Assembly (NCBI RefSeq): GCF_001499965.1
Contig: NZ_LQIT01000024.1
Coordinates: 1-64,000 of the forward strand
Length of the DNA: 64,000 nucleotides
Origin: Mycobacterium sp. GA-2829
GTDB taxonomy: Bacteria; Actinomycetota; Actinomycetes; Mycobacteriales; Mycobacteriaceae
Direction of reading: 5' to 3'
Shown here in pieces: positions 63,335 to 64,000 of the stretch. Positions within the stretch are counted from its first letter, which is position 1, and each line of letters starts with the position of its first letter. Both the position numbers and the translations under genes were made by a program. The notes beneath the pieces were generated by a model. That model was not told where the DNA came from. It saw only the letters and a list, made by a program, of their open reading frames with translations, and made no database searches.

Positions 63335-64000
63335 ATGACCAACCCGGCGGCGGTCGCGCGTCCGTCGGAGTTCGCTGCCGTCGCTGAATTCCTGAATGCA
63401 ATCAACCGTCGGCCGACGGCCCTGCTGCTCGAGGGCGACGCGGGAATCGGCAAGACCGCGCTGTGGCTGCCCGCGGTGGAGCAGGCCAGGGCCCGGGGGT
63501 TGCGGGTGCTCACCGCACGCGCCTCGGCCGCGGAATCGGTGCTCGCCTACGCGTCGCTGGCCGATCTGCTTCGCGGCGTGGACATCTCGATCTACGACGC
63601 GTTGCCCGAACCGCAGCGCCGGGCGCTGTACGGGGCGTTGCTGCTCGACGCCCCTGAGGTCGCCAACGATGCGCGGGCCGTCGCCGCCGGCTTCCTGTCG
63701 GTGGTGGAGATCCTGGCCGCCGAATCCTCGGTCCTCATCGCCGTCGACGATCTGCAGTGGCTCGACACCTCCAGCGCAGGCGCCCTGTCGTTCGCGGTGC
63801 CCCGCCTGACCGGTCCGGTCGGTGTGCTGTGCACCATCCGCACCGAACACCTGGCCGCCCCGACGGTCCGGATGCCGTGGCCGGAGGACGTGCGGCGGAT
63901 CCGGCTGCAGCCGCTGAGCGTCGGCGCCCTGCACACGATCCTCACCCAGCGCCTCGGCCGGACGTACTCCCGGCCGATGATGGTGCGAATCCACGAACTC
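63335..64000 (+). CDS. LuxR/MalT-type ATPase transcriptional regulator, 3' part beyond the window
   Basis: The first 222 residues of a large regulator with an AAA-type domain: Walker A GDAGIGKT at 34-41 and Walker B VLIAVDDLQWLD at about 133-144. Proteins of this kind usually continue with a TPR-like region and end in a LuxR helix-turn-helix, none of which is visible. The frame is open to base 64000. ATG follows GCTTGGCAG, a weak ribosome site. Confidence 0.82.
   Translation, partial: MTNPAAVARPSEFAAVAEFLNAINRRPTALLLEGDAGIGKTALWLPAVEQARARGLRVLTARASAAESVLAYASLADLLRGVDISIYDALPEPQRRALYGALLLDAPEVANDARAVAAGFLSVVEILAAESSVLIAVDDLQWLDTSSAGALSFAVPRLTGPVGVLCTIRTEHLAAPTVRMPWPEDVRRIRLQPLSVGALHTILTQRLGRTYSRPMMVRIHEL

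Overview
The window is high-GC actinobacterial DNA and looks like a fast-growing mycobacterium (Mycolicibacterium type). The evidence is local gene order and enzyme content. At the left edge lie a GAF-GGDEF-EAL protein, a ThiF/nitroreductase fusion and a third small gene in the order known from M. tuberculosis Rv1354c-Rv1355c-Rv1356c. At the right edge ligB is followed by cstA, as in Rv3062-Rv3063. Between them are a mycofactocin-type dehydrogenase, F420-type luciferase-like enzymes, EthR-like and FadE/FadD-rich gene sets. The strain and genus were not tested; this rests on recall of families and synteny.

Layout. (1) 1-4165, minus strand: translationally coupled acyltransferase-like protein, E1-like/nitroreductase fusion and c-di-GMP enzyme (cut by the window edge). 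(2) 4280-5324: about 1 kb with no gene I can support. (3) 5325-8788, plus: a MaoC hydratase (HtdZ-like), then a flavin monooxygenase, an EthR-like TetR regulator and an alpha/beta hydrolase. (4) 8775-56813: a catabolic island of about 48 kb. (5) 56810-62402, minus: yjiX/ybdD-like small gene, cstA, ligB and a membrane-anchored sulfite-oxidase-fold molybdoenzyme. (6) 62502-64000, plus: a type II 3-hydroxyacyl-CoA dehydrogenase and the start of a large LuxR/MalT-like ATPase regulator cut by the window end.

The island is built almost entirely of CoA-linked and oxygenation steps: five adenylate-forming acyl-CoA ligases, five crotonase-fold proteins, four acyl-CoA dehydrogenases (two likely forming one heteromer), three thiolases, two amidohydrolase-2 proteins, a CaiB-type CoA transferase, a carboxyltransferase (AccD), three P450s, a KshA-like Rieske oxygenase, a Baeyer-Villiger monooxygenase, two luciferase-like (F420) oxidoreductases, a molybdopterin oxidoreductase, two aldehyde dehydrogenases, a mycofactocin-type SDR and a small NTF2-fold protein. 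Together they suggest hydroxylation, oxidation to ketone or acid, ring opening, CoA activation and beta-oxidation-like shortening of an alicyclic or isoprenoid compound (terpenoid-like or steroid-like). The actual substrate cannot be read from the sequence.

The strongest new signal is regulatory. A 19-bp palindrome, TACTGTAA-N3-TTACAGTA, occurs in perfect or near-perfect form in four divergent promoters (35333, 38815, 41634, 47700) and in weaker form at 21740, 26322, 27299 and 54492. One weak copy lies upstream of the only TetR gene inside the island (25421-26164), which is therefore the best candidate for the regulator. A separate 26-bp perfect palindrome at 21769-21794 probably belongs to the GntR/FadR-type regulator next to it. 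Two genes in the island (an SDR at 26444 and an aldehyde dehydrogenase at 41711) carry single-base frameshifts in G/C runs, which may be real decay or sequencing errors.
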